A stretch of DNA of 59,190 bases from an uncultured Lachnospiraceae bacterium (lineage in GTDB: Bacteria > Bacillota > Clostridia > Lachnospirales > Lachnospiraceae), in NCBI GenBank assembly GCA_947629565.1, contig CANREG010000008.1, positions 1 to 59,190 of the forward strand, in the 5' to 3' direction. Below, piece after piece: positions 1 through 7,598 of the stretch (position 1 is the stretch's first letter; every line of letters starts with the position of its first letter). A program made the position numbers and the translations under genes. The notes below the pieces were generated by a model, which saw only the letters and a list, made by a program, of their open reading frames with translations, was not told where the DNA came from and searched no databases.

Positions 1-14
1 TATTATGATAGTTT

Positions 15-76
15 CAACAAAAAACACCCCAATCACTGATAAATCAAGGACTGAGGCACCTATTCATTATACTGCG
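15..76. repeat. Direct repeat copy A of the tRNA-Leu terminator segment
   Basis: This 62-bp segment closely matches 402-464, the region directly after the tRNA-Leu 3' end, with only a few substitutions. Both copies begin (minus-strand sense) with CGCAGTATAAT and contain a GC-rich hairpin followed by a T run. Here no tRNA precedes the copy. It also carries the TTGTTG box (CAACAA at 15-20) that serves as the -35 of the toxin promoter in copy B. A second module of the same kind may therefore lie just left of the window. Confidence 0.75.
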
Positions 77-102
77 TATACGTTTTTTAGAAAAGGGAAT
101 AC

Positions 103-131
103 TTGCATTTAGTTGATGCATATGTTATACT
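103..131 (+). promoter_or_regulatory. Promoter of the putative antitoxin RNA (TA1)
   Basis: A TTGCAT -35 (103-108), a 17-bp spacer and TATACT (126-131) with an extended -10 TG at 123-124 point right into the convergent toxin gene. The only thing downstream before the terminator is about 70 nt of non-coding sequence. Confidence 0.6.
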
Positions 132-137
132 ATCGTC

Positions 138-209
138 AACTAAAAGGATATGAGTGTCAAGCTGACACAAGGCAAACCCCCGGAGAGTAGCCGCTCTCCG
201 GGGGTTTTT
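138..209 (+). ncRNA. Putative type I antitoxin RNA (TA1)
   Basis: The predicted RNA of about 70 nt starts 7 bp after the -10 box and ends at a strong hairpin with a T run. It contains a small hairpin at 154-168 (GTGTCA-AGC-TGACAC) and then the terminator stem. It converges on the minus-strand small ORF at 214-312 and shares its terminator, so the two RNAs are complementary through the terminator. In addition, GGCAAACCCCC in this RNA can pair imperfectly with the GGGGGTGTTGGC around the toxin ribosome binding site. The layout resembles the par/fst class of type I toxin-antitoxin loci. Function is inferred from layout. Confidence 0.5.
174..207. terminator. Bidirectional terminator shared by TA1 RNAs
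   Basis: AAACCCCCGGAGAG pairs with the complementary arm ending GGGGGTTTTT. The A run on one side and T run on the other let it terminate both convergent transcripts. Confidence 0.8.
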
Positions 210-213
210 CGGG

Positions 214-312
214 CTAGTTGTCACTGTCGTCTCCGCCTAGCCACTTGCAAACATAGCAGCCAACTATGCTCGCCAAAACGGAAACCAAAAAGGATACAAG
301 TAATGCTATCAA
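214..312 (-). CDS. Small hydrophobic peptide, putative type I toxin (TA1)
   Basis: The predicted peptide has 32 residues: one membrane segment (about residues 2-21, rich in L, V, S and A) followed by a polar tail, CKWLGGDDSDN. The frame is open further upstream into the tRNA, but two signals favour the TTG start at 312. A strong ribosome binding site (AAAGGGGG, 320-327) sits 7 nt before it. The promoter at 379-407 would start transcription near 372, after the upstream ATG at 388-390. Short membrane peptides with KWL-GDDSDN-like tails recur in Lachnospiraceae genomes as unannotated or holin-like toxins; that is from memory. The gene converges on a small RNA with a shared terminator, as type I toxins do. 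Toxicity is not shown by the sequence. Confidence 0.6.
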   Translation of the reverse strand: MIALLVSFLVSVLASIVGCYVCKWLGGDDSDN

Positions 313-378
313 GCCAACACCCCCTTTCTGTTGCCAGAATGGGTGCGACAACGCCTTAATTATACCATTGACTATAGA

Positions 379-407
379 ATTATACAACATTTTAATAATT
401 CCAACAA
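379..407 (-). promoter_or_regulatory. Promoter of the TA1 toxin mRNA
   Basis: On the minus strand, TTGTTG (402-407) is followed by a 17-bp spacer and a perfect TATAAT (379-384). The -35 lies inside repeat copy B, so the repeat supplies part of the promoter. The predicted start near 372 leaves a leader of about 60 nt before the TTG start codon. Confidence 0.65.
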
Positions 408-464
408 AAAAACGCCCCAATCCCTGATAAATCAAGGACTGAGGCGCCTGTTGATTATACTGCG
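402..464. repeat. Direct repeat copy B, containing the tRNA-Leu terminator
   Basis: This is the partner of 15-76. Read on the minus strand it starts with the last bases of the tRNA and forms a 13-bp stem (CGCCTCAGTCCTT with AGGGATTGGGGCG, including G-U pairs), then T7. That is an intrinsic terminator for the tRNA transcript. A direct repeat that begins at a tRNA 3' end is also what tRNA-targeting integration leaves behind. Confidence 0.75.
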
Positions 465-545
465 GGAGATGGGACTTGAACCCACACGGTCGCAATAACC
501 ACCAGATCCTTAGTCTGGCCTGTCTGCCAATTCCAGCACTCCCGC
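461..545 (-). tRNA. tRNA-Leu (anticodon AAG)
   Basis: The minus strand folds as a class II tRNA of 85 nt. It has acceptor GCGGGAG/CTCCCGC, anticodon stem CCAGA/TCTGG with loop CTAAGGA (anticodon AAG), a long variable arm and T-arm GTTCAAGTC. The discriminator base is A and CCA is not encoded. AAG with A34 normally edited to inosine reads CUN leucine codons. The terminator follows immediately. Confidence 0.92.
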
Positions 546-645
546 TCGCTGCATCTCTGCGCATACGCTGTATCCGAAGAAACGCACCTTGTATAGATTA
601 CTATGTTTTCATCAAAAATGCAATAGCAAATTGCAATTTTCTTCT

Positions 646-678
646 ATTATCCGGCTCTGTCTGTCAGAACCGGATAAT
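646..678 (-). terminator. Hairpin downstream of rplT
   Basis: The 14-bp stem ATTATCCGGTTCTG/CAGAGCCGGATAAT with loop ACAGA lies 25 bp after the rplT stop. The following tract is A-rich with few T, so it is a weaker intrinsic terminator but well placed to end the infC operon. Confidence 0.6.
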
Positions 679-702
679 GTATGTTCGTTCTGATTATCGA
701 AA

Positions 703-1059
703 CTATGCCAGCTTTGCCTTGGCAACATCAACTAACTTTGCAAATCCCTCTGCATCAGAAACTGCCATCTCTGCTAACATCTTGCGATTGATATCCACAC
801 CGGCTAACTTCAAGCCATACATAAACTTGCTGTAAGATAAACCGTTCATTCTTGCTGCTGCATTGATACGGGCAATCCATAACCGTCTGAACTGTCTCTT
901 TCTCTGCTTTCTGCCTGCATATGAAGAAGTCAGAGCCCGCATAACCGACTGCTTAGCAATTCTGTACTGCTTGGATCTTGCACCTCTGTATCCCTTTGCA
1001 AGCTTTAATACTCTGTTATGTCTTTTCTTTGCGCCTACGCCGCCTTTTACTCTTGCCAT
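703..1059 (-). CDS. rplT: 50S ribosomal protein L20
   Basis: The 118-residue protein is full length and highly basic. It has the family's N-terminal pattern ARVKGGV...[15 protein letters not shown] and the C-terminal part [11 protein letters not shown]20 binds 23S rRNA early in 50S assembly. It is also the autogenous repressor of its own operon in Firmicutes. It is the last gene of infC-rpmI-rplT, 25 bp after rpmI, with an AGGAGG site before the ATG. The leader upstream of infC is the expected L20 target. Confidence 0.97.
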   Translation of the reverse strand: MARVKGGVGAKKRHNRVLKLAKGYRGARSKQYRIAKQSVMRALTSSYAGRKQRKRQFRRLWIARINAAARMNGLSYSKFMYGLKLAGVDINRKMLAEMAVSDAEGFAKLVDVAKAKLA

Positions 1060-1084
1060 TTCTATTTCCTCCTAATCCATCTGC

Positions 1085-1282
1085 TTATAAGTACGGTAAA
1101 ATCTTCTTCATTACCTTCTCGTTGGTCTTGTCCATCATTGTCGCTTTTCTGAGATTTCTCTTTCTCTTCGGGCTCTTCTTTGTCAAAATGTGGCTCTTGT
1201 AAGCCTTATTTCTCTTAAGTCCGCCACTTCCGGTTTTCTTAAAACGCTTTGCTGCTGATTTCTTTGTCTTTAATTTCTGCAT
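1085..1282 (-). CDS. rpmI: 50S ribosomal protein L35
   Basis: The 65-residue basic protein has the L35 pattern [20 protein letters not shown] and ends KKILPYL. Two in-frame ATGs occur two codons apart. The second (1282) is chosen because GGAGG then sits 8 nt upstream, whereas it is only 2-3 nt from the first. L35 is a small structural protein of the 50S subunit. It sits between infC and rplT in the standard order. Confidence 0.95.
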   Translation of the reverse strand: MQKLKTKKSAAKRFKKTGSGGLKRNKAYKSHILTKKSPKRKRNLRKATMMDKTNEKVMKKILPYL

Positions 1283-1384
1283 AATCATTTCCTCCTTAAA
1301 ATGTCTAAAACTCTTATATAGAATCGGAACCTGGTTCCACCATATAACTTTATGATAAGCGTACTCTGTCCTCCGAAAAAAAGG

Positions 1385-1891
1385 CTATTTCTTCTCCGAT
1401 AAGAACATAATCATGCTTCTTCCTTCAAACTTTGCCGGTTTGTCAACGACCGCAATATCCTCTAACTGTTGGGCAAACTCATCTAAGATTACCTTGCTCT
1501 GATTCACATGGGCAAGCTCGCGCCCCCTAAACCGCAGCGTTACCTTAACCTTGTCTCCCTTAGAAAGAAATTTCCTCGCCTGATTTACCTTGGTGTTCAA
1601 ATCGTTGGTATCAATGTTTGGTGACAAACGCACCTCCTTGATATCAATCGTCTTCTGTTTCTTTTTCGCCTCTTTCTCTTTTCTCGCAAGCTCATAGCGG
1701 TATTTACCATAATCAATAATCTTGCATACCGGCGGCTTCGCATTGGGAGCAATCTTAACCAAATCCAATTCCGCTTCCCTTGCCAGCTTCATGGCATCCT
1801 TTGCAGACATGATTCCCAACTGCTCTCCTTCTGTCCCAATCAAGCGGACCTCTTTGTCACGAATCTGCTCATTAATCATCAACTCGCTAAT
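1385..1891 (-). CDS. infC: Translation initiation factor IF-3
   Basis: IF-3 binds the 30S subunit, prevents 50S joining and checks start-codon selection. The protein shows the N-domain (MINEQIRDKEVRLIG) and the linker and C-domain (APNAKPPVCKIIDYGKYRYE, then KVTLRFRGRELAH). No ATG is well placed at the 5' end. GGAGG lies 9 nt before an ATT codon at 1889-1891, giving ISELMINEQ, 168 residues. AUU starts are a classic feature of infC, where IF-3 represses its own translation by rejecting non-canonical starts. The upstream ATG at 1912 is not preceded by a good site. The internal ATG at 1877-1879 is an alternative. Confidence 0.95.
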   Translation of the reverse strand: MSELMINEQIRDKEVRLIGTEGEQLGIMSAKDAMKLAREAELDLVKIAPNAKPPVCKIIDYGKYRYELARKEKEAKKKQKTIDIKEVRLSPNIDTNDLNTKVNQARKFLSKGDKVKVTLRFRGRELAHVNQSKVILDEFAQQLEDIAVVDKPAKFEGRSMIMFLSEKK

Positions 1892-1920
1892 GGCTTTGTA
1901 CCTCCATATCAAAAATTATT

Positions 1921-2030
1921 AAAAAAAGTGGACAGCAAACCTATCCACTTCTATTAGAAACCTACACATACTTCTCTAATATTTAACCCGAGTCGCCTGT
2001 CTGCGCTAAGGTGAGAGTGGATACTCTGCT
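1921..2030 (-). promoter_or_regulatory. L20-type leader of the infC-rpmI-rplT operon
   Basis: Just before infC, AAGTGGATAG and TGTCCACTT form a hairpin followed by T7 (1921-1947), which is an intrinsic terminator. Upstream, TATCCAC (complement of 2017-2023) can pair instead with the GTGGATA arm of that terminator. This is the alternative-structure arrangement of L20 leaders, in which L20 binding selects termination. The match is by structure and position, not a covariance search. Confidence 0.75.
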
Positions 2031-2064
2031 TTGTTGTCTGCCGCATATTTCACACGACTTGAAT

Positions 2065-2093
2065 AGATTACCATACATATCTATGCAAGTCAA
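2065..2093 (-). promoter_or_regulatory. Promoter of the infC operon
   Basis: On the minus strand, TTGACT (2088-2093), a 17-bp spacer and TAATCT (2065-2070) are preceded by a TG extension. It lies about 40 bp upstream of the L20-type leader structures. Confidence 0.65.
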
Positions 2094-2134
2094 GCAAAAA
2101 ATATACTTTTTCCACAAATTCCGCAAATTTTTCA

Positions 2135-2682
2135 CACCCTGCAATGCGCAGGCCCCTCCCCGCCTTAAATCCCGGCGGCTGTCATTATATTATCCGCTCT
2201 TTAATTAAGTGGCGCGCCGCCAACGGAGATTTCCTTCCTGTTTTTCCTGCACTGGTTTCGGTTTTAAGAAATCCTGCTGCCTGTGCGTCCTGCCTGTAGC
2301 GTTGCATGTGCTTTCGAAGAACTCGCACCGGGAAGGGGTGACTGGGAAACATCTAAAGCCCCTTTGAAAACGCCGGTACTTGCGGAGGACGCAAAGTTTA
2401 TCTCGTCCGATAATATAAACCGTCCTCCGCTTATGTACCGCTGCGTTTTCAACGAGCGAAAGCGCGGCTTAAGATGTTTGCCCAGCACCCCAAAACCGGT
2501 GCTCAGACACTTCTTCGCACATGCAACAGGCAGGACGCACAGGCAGCGGATTTCTAAAAAACCGCGTGTCAGGAAAAACAGGAAGGAAATCTCCGTTGGC
2601 GGCATATACACTCAAAAAGCAGATAATATAATGACAGCTGTCGGGGCAGGAGTGCAAGTAGGGCCTGCGCATTATCAGGGTG
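2135..2682. repeat. Large imperfect palindrome (548 bp)
   Basis: The two halves of this intergenic region are inverted copies of each other, centred near 2408. Perfect stretches include 34 bp (2216-2249 with 2570-2603) and 22 bp (2276-2297 with 2526-2547). The termini also match: CACCCTG at 2135 and its complement ending at 2682, then TGCGCAGGCCC. The centre has a 6-bp stem, GTTTAT/ATAAAC, and a short loop. The right end lies 1 bp from the ppk stop codon. No protein is convincing inside: the open frames there are reflections of the two arms. It could be a palindromic MITE-like element or a very long structured RNA. Confidence 0.85.
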
Positions 2683-2683
2683 C

Positions 2684-4822
2684 TTAATATTTGCTGCCCT
2701 TGGCCGGTTCGAAGATATGGCGAACCATTTCTTCTTTTTCTTCTGCAAAGACCTGCTCCATGGCTAACCGGCAAAATTCATCCTGGGCTCCAATCTTTTC
2801 CAAGCCCCGCAAATCCTGTTTGGCATATTCCCGGCTGTTAGGCTTTAGGATATGCGCCTTTAAAGTATCTGAAAGCTGTAGCTTCAAAATACCGATAACA
2901 TCCTGCTTCAGCTTTTCGTCCTCCACAGGGAAAGTAATCTCTACCCGCTTATCCAGATTTCTGGGCATCCAGTCGGCGCTTCCCATATACACATCTTCAA
3001 AACCGTCGTTGTAGAAGTAGAAAATGCGGGAGTGCTCTAAGAAATTCCCTACGAGGGAACGCACTGTAATGTTTTCGGAAATGCCGGGAATACCGGTCTT
3101 TAAACAGCAGATTCCCCTCACAATCAGGTCTATCCTGACTCCGGCGGCGCTGGCTTTATAAAGAGCCTCGATAATCATGGGATCGCACAGGGCGTTCATC
3201 TTTGCCACGATTCTTGCCTCCTTGCCCTTCTTTGCATTTTCTGCCTCCCGGTTAATCAGCATTAAGAAACGGTCCTTTAACCAGATCGGGGCCACCATCA
3301 GCTTATTCCAAACCGGCGGTTCCGAATAACCGGACAGCATATTAAAGACGGCGGTTGCGTCCTCGCCAATCTCATCATTGCAGGTCAGGATTCCCATATC
3401 CGTATACAACTTTGCCGTCACATCATTATAGTTACCGGTTCCCAAATGCACATATCTGCGGATGCCGTCCTCCTCCCGTCTTACCACTAAGGCGATCTTG
3501 GAGTGGGTTTTTAGTCCCACAAGGCCGTAGATTACATGGCAGCCGGCCTTCTCTAACATCTTCGCCCAGCCGATATTATTTTCCTCGTCAAATCTGGCCT
3601 TCAATTCCACTAATACCGTAACCTGCTTGCCGTTCTCCGCCGCCCTTGCCAAAGAGGCCACAATGGGCGAATTGCCGCTTACCCGGTAAAGCGTCTGCTT
3701 AATGGCAAGCACATTGGGATCATTGGCCGCCTGGGAAATGAAATCTACCACCGGCGTAAATTCATAATACGGGTGGTGCAGCAGGATATCATGCTCTCTA
3801 ATCTGCTCAAAGATTCCTCGCTCCCGGTCTAAGCCGGGCACCGGCTGCGGAATATACTTCGGCAGCTTATACTCGTCAAATCCGGACAGGCCATAGGCTT
3901 TCATCAAAAAGGTTAAATCTAAGGGGCCTTTAATTTTGTAAAGATAATCCTCCTCCACATTTAACTGCTCCATAAGCTTTTTCTGAAGCCGTTTGTCCAT
4001 CGTATCCGCAACCTCCAAACGGATTACCTCGCCCCACTGCCGTTTCTTTACCTGCTTTTCAATCTCCTTAAGCAGGTCGGCGGCGTCATCCTCATCAATG
4101 GCTAAATCCGCATTTCGCATAACCCGGTATGGATGGGCAGATAAAATGGTGTAATTCAAAAACAGCTTATCCAGATTCCGCTCAATTACCTCCTCTAACA
4201 GGATAATGGCGGTCTCCCCTTCCTCCTCAGAGGGAATTTCCACGATCCGGGAAAGCACGCCCGGCACCTGTACCGTTGCAATATCGATTACTCCCTCATT
4301 CTTTTTATCCTTGATTAAAGCGCCGATATTTAAGGATTTATTCTGAATGAGCGGAAATGGTCTTGATTGGTCTACTGCCATGGGCGTAAGCACAGGATAC
4401 ACATTTTTCTGAAAATACTCATCTACATAGGAGGCCTGTTTTTCGGTCAGGTCCTCATGACGGTGGACGATATGCAGTCCGCATTTATCAAGCAAAGGCA
4501 TCAGGGAGCGGTTCAGTGTCTTATACTGGTCCGCCATAAACTCCTTGGCCTCCGGCAAAATTGCCGCTAACTGCTCCTTTGCCGTCATTCCCGCAATGTC
4601 CCTCTTGGTATATCCGGCATGCACCATATCCATCAAAGACGCCACGCGGATCATAAAAAATTCATCTAAGTTCGAGGCGGTAATGCTCAAAAATTTAATC
4701 CGCTCAAAGGGCAGAATCGTCTTATCCTTGGCTTCTGCTAAGATTCTCTTGTTAAACTGTAACCATGACAGCTCGCGATTTTCCAGATATTCCGGTTTTA
4801 AATATTTATTCTTTTCTTTCAT
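2684..4822 (-). CDS. ppk1: Polyphosphate kinase 1
   Basis: PPK1 reversibly transfers the gamma phosphate of ATP to polyphosphate through a phosphohistidine. The 712-residue protein has the usual length and domain order. The N-terminal domain (YLENRELSWLQFNKRIL, SNLDEFFMIRVA) precedes two PLD-like catalytic domains. These show GLKTHSKIALVVRR, with the conserved His, and FLEHSRIFYFYNDG, followed by GSADWMPRNLDKRVE. The ATG overlaps the ppx stop by 4 bp, so the two are translationally coupled. AAGGAG lies about 10 nt upstream of the ATG. Its end abuts the large palindrome. Confidence 0.97.
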   Translation of the reverse strand: MKEKNKYLKPEYLENRELSWLQFNKRILAEAKDKTILPFERIKFLSITASNLDEFFMIRVASLMDMVHAGYTKRDIAGMTAKEQLAAILPEAKEFMADQYKTLNRSLMPLLDKCGLHIVHRHEDLTEKQASYVDEYFQKNVYPVLTPMAVDQSRPFPLIQNKSLNIGALIKDKKNEGVIDIATVQVPGVLSRIVEIPSEEEGETAIILLEEVIERNLDKLFLNYTILSAHPYRVMRNADLAIDEDDAADLLKEIEKQVKKRQWGEVIRLEVADTMDKRLQKKLMEQLNVEEDYLYKIKGPLDLTFLMKAYGLSGFDEYKLPKYIPQPVPGLDRERGIFEQIREHDILLHHPYYEFTPVVDFISQAANDPNVLAIKQTLYRVSGNSPIVASLARAAENGKQVTVLVELKARFDEENNIGWAKMLEKAGCHVIYGLVGLKTHSKIALVVRREEDGIRRYVHLGTGNYNDVTAKLYTDMGILTCNDEIGEDATAVFNMLSGYSEPPVWNKLMVAPIWLKDRFLMLINREAENAKKGKEARIVAKMNALCDPMIIEALYKASAAGVRIDLIVRGICCLKTGIPGISENITVRSLVGNFLEHSRIFYFYNDGFEDVYMGSADWMPRNLDKRVEITFPVEDEKLKQDVIGILKLQLSDTLKAHILKPNSREYAKQDLRGLEKIGAQDEFCRLAMEQVFAEEKEEMVRHIFEPAKGSKY

Positions 4823-6360
4823 GATACCCGCGCTCCTTTTTGTCTTAATACTGGTCTGATTCCATATACCTTGGAGAAAAAGTCTGCCTTATCGTCGAAC
4901 AGTCCTCTCTCTAAGGCCAGATCATACAATGTATCTATCGTAATGACCAACTGCTTATCCTTAACCACAATCTGATAGGCATTGGCCTTCTGCTTGTGGG
5001 AACGGTCCATGGCATTGGCCACTTTAAGGATTGCCACTAACTTTGCAATCTTCATATAATCCGCGCTTCCCAGACTGCCGTAGATTTCCCGGTAATCGGG
5101 CAGGGGTACGGAATTGTATCTGATGATATTGGCAATCTCCTGCCGTTCCTTATGGGAGAGCCCCATGATTTCAGTTGACATAATAATGGCATAGGAGTTA
5201 TCCCCGGCGCCGTTCATATTGATAAATTTGCCGCAGTCATGGAGCGTAGCCGCAATCTCTAACTGTAACCGATCCTTTGGCTGCAAACCATGTATTTTCT
5301 TCGTCTTATCAAAAATCTGACAGGCAATGGCCGCCACATTATAGTTGTGTTCCCGGTTGCAGCGGTAACGCTTGGCAATCTGATATACGGAAGACCGTAT
5401 ATCATCTTCAAAATTCCTGTGGAATGTCAGGTTCTTATTCTTCTCTAACACATCCACAATGATTCCGTCGCACAAATCCACCTCCGGCGTCCAGATCATA
5501 TCCGCCTTGGCATTGCGCAGGAAAATTCCGTAAATCATCGCCGCAGGCAACAGCAAAGTGGCCCGCTCGTAGGGAATCTTGTACTCGTCTGCCAGATCGA
5601 TGATATTCTTGGAAAGAATCTTGTCAAAAATGGCATTTAACTGTTTTTCATTCAGATGATCCGTAATTTCAAGCTCCGGAACCAGACGAATCAGGTTGCC
5701 AATCTCATCTCCAATGGCAATTACATTTTTAATCTCCTTATCCCCGAGATAATGATTCCGGAAGGTGTCAATCTCATTCGAAATAAATTCCTCCATGGCC
5801 CGCTCTAACAGCACCTTATTGAGCCGCAAATTTTTCAGCCGTTCCCGCACCCTTAACGCGCCGATGGGAATGTTCTGGGTAGCCGTAAGTTTACCGTTAT
5901 TCATCAGGGAAATCTGGATACTTCCCGCTCCGATATCCACAATAGCGGTATTCTTCTCCACGATTTTTTCGAAATTCTCCGACTTTACCGCCAGACCTTT
6001 GTACATGAGAAAGCGATGCTCGGAGTTGCTTAATATTTTTACCTCAATCCCCGTGCGCAATTTGAGTAAATCGAGCACCATCATGTTGTTCTTGGCCTCC
6101 CTCAATGCGCTGGTCGCATAGGCGCAGTATTCCGTTGTTCCGTACTCCTTCATTTTCTTGGCAAATTTGGAAAGGTTCTCGCTTAACCGGTCCACCGACT
6201 CCTGAGAAATATACCCGTCCTTGTAGGTGTCCAAACCTAACTCCATAATATTGCTGACATAGTCTAACTGCCTGTAACCCTTTTTGGCAGTAATCTCATA
6301 AATTTTCATGGTGACATCCGTAGAGCCGACGTCAATCGCCGCAAATGTCTTATATGCCAT
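4819..6360 (-). CDS. ppx: Exopolyphosphatase / pppGpp phosphohydrolase (Ppx/GppA family)
   Basis: The 513-residue protein has an N-terminal actin-fold Ppx/GppA domain (AAIDVGSTDVTMKIYEI, IVDIGAGSIQISLMNNG) and a C-terminal HD-type region (around residues 335-480, LHDCGKFINM). This family releases phosphate from polyphosphate chain ends, or the 5' phosphate of pppGpp. Pairing with ppk1 in one coupled unit argues for polyphosphate turnover, with synthesis and degradation encoded together. GGAGG lies before the ATG. Ppx versus GppA activity cannot be told from sequence. Confidence 0.9.
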   Translation of the reverse strand: MAYKTFAAIDVGSTDVTMKIYEITAKKGYRQLDYVSNIMELGLDTYKDGYISQESVDRLSENLSKFAKKMKEYGTTEYCAYATSALREAKNNMMVLDLLKLRTGIEVKILSNSEHRFLMYKGLAVKSENFEKIVEKNTAIVDIGAGSIQISLMNNGKLTATQNIPIGALRVRERLKNLRLNKVLLERAMEEFISNEIDTFRNHYLGDKEIKNVIAIGDEIGNLIRLVPELEITDHLNEKQLNAIFDKILSKNIIDLADEYKIPYERATLLLPAAMIYGIFLRNAKADMIWTPEVDLCDGIIVDVLEKNKNLTFHRNFEDDIRSSVYQIAKRYRCNREHNYNVAAIACQIFDKTKKIHGLQPKDRLQLEIAATLHDCGKFINMNGAGDNSYAIIMSTEIMGLSHKERQEIANIIRYNSVPLPDYREIYGSLGSADYMKIAKLVAILKVANAMDRSHKQKANAYQIVVKDKQLVITIDTLYDLALERGLFDDKADFFSKVYGIRPVLRQKGARVS

Positions 6361-6448
6361 CCGGCATCCCTCCTATCCGCATAATTCTTCTCCCGTATAC
6401 GCTCCGGTAATGCTGCTTCTTTCCGCGCATAACCGGCAGTTTTTCTTT

Positions 6449-7597
6449 CTATACCTTCTCCGACGGAAAGCATCCTAAGATTCGGAATTCCTCGGTCTCC
6501 GCCATAATGCCCTTTAAGGCATTTTTCACCTCGTCGTCCCCTAGGTTCCCCTCAAAATCCACAAAGAAACAATATTCCCACTGCTTGCCGGTCAGCGGAA
6601 TGGACTCGATACTGGTCATGTTCACATTATTAAAGATAAAATGAGCCAGTATATTATAAAGGGTTCCGCACTCATGGGGCAGGGCGAAGGAAATGCTGAC
6701 CTTATTGGCCTTTTCCACATACACATGGCGGTTGCACACAATCACAAACCGGGTGGTATTGGTATCCGACACATTTAACTGGGGATTCAATACGGTAAGG
6801 CCGTAAAGCTTGGCAGCCCTGGCGCTGGCAATGGCAACCTGTGTCATATCCCCGTCTTCATGCACTTTTCTGGCGCTCAGTGCCGTATTGGCCATGCTGA
6901 CCTGCCGCCAGTCCTTATCCTCTAAATATTCCCTGGCCTGCATCAAGCCCTGCGGGTGGGAAAATACAGTGGTCACCTTAGAAAGATCCGTTCCCGGCAG
7001 CCCCAGCAGGCACTGGTTTATCTTAATCATCTGCTCTCCCACAATGGACAGCTGATAGCGATCTAACAAATCATAGATGCCGTTTACAAATCCCGCGGTG
7101 GAATTTTCGATAGGCAGAACTCCATAATCCGCCTGCCCTTCCGCCACCATTTTCGCCACTTCAAAAAATTCCTTCACATGGACGGCCGAAATGTCCTCCC
7201 CAAAATAGGTAATCATGGCCTCCTCCGCAAAGGCCCCCGGCACGCCGGCATACGCCACCTTCGTATCACTGGAAATGTCCAACTGCTTTACCGGGGTAAA
7301 CATCTTGTCAATCACATGGTCCCTGTCCCCGATAATGCTGTACTGGTACCGCCGGGACACAGACATAATCTGCAAAAATAACTCCTGCACGCTCTTGGCG
7401 TTAAACTCCGTACTGGCCATGGCCCCCAGCTTCTCTAACTTCTGCTGCTCCCTTTCCCTGTCGTAAATGGGCTTGCCTGTGGAAATCTTATACTTTGCCA
7501 CCTCTAAGGACAACGCCATGCGCTTTTCGAGCAGCTCCACAATCTGCCGGTCAACAGCATCAATATCCTGCCTTATGTCATTTAAATCCTGTATCAT
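6449..7597 (-). CDS. pheA: Bifunctional chorismate mutase / prephenate dehydratase (P-protein)
   Basis: The protein converts chorismate to prephenate and then phenylpyruvate for phenylalanine synthesis. An AroQ-type chorismate mutase helix bundle occupies residues 1-90 (IRQDIDAVDRQIVELLEKR). The prephenate dehydratase domain follows (AYAGVPGAFAEEA, TTRFVIV), and then a C-terminal ACT domain (SISFALPHECGTLYNIL, SIESIPL), the usual site of phenylalanine feedback. The start at 7597 (382 residues) is preferred over an ATG 18 bp upstream because AGGAG then sits 7 nt away. It starts 1 bp after the folK stop, so it is cotranscribed with the folate genes. Confidence 0.95.
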   Translation of the reverse strand: MIQDLNDIRQDIDAVDRQIVELLEKRMALSLEVAKYKISTGKPIYDREREQQKLEKLGAMASTEFNAKSVQELFLQIMSVSRRYQYSIIGDRDHVIDKMFTPVKQLDISSDTKVAYAGVPGAFAEEAMITYFGEDISAVHVKEFFEVAKMVAEGQADYGVLPIENSTAGFVNGIYDLLDRYQLSIVGEQMIKINQCLLGLPGTDLSKVTTVFSHPQGLMQAREYLEDKDWRQVSMANTALSARKVHEDGDMTQVAIASARAAKLYGLTVLNPQLNVSDTNTTRFVIVCNRHVYVEKANKVSISFALPHECGTLYNILAHFIFNNVNMTSIESIPLTGKQWEYCFFVDFEGNLGDDEVKNALKGIMAETEEFRILGCFPSEKV

Positions 7598-7598
7598 A

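Noticed and set aside
214-564. 116-aa reading frame covering TA1 and the tRNA
   Set aside because: It runs through tRNA-Leu and its terminator. The promoter at 379-407 starts transcription after its upstream ATGs, and the only good ribosome binding site serves the 32-aa form.
2264-2687. Overlapping ORFs of 100-134 aa on both strands in the ppk1-infC gap
   Set aside because: Both strands encode mirror images of the same palindrome. There are no family motifs or ribosome binding sites, so they are by-products of the inverted repeat.
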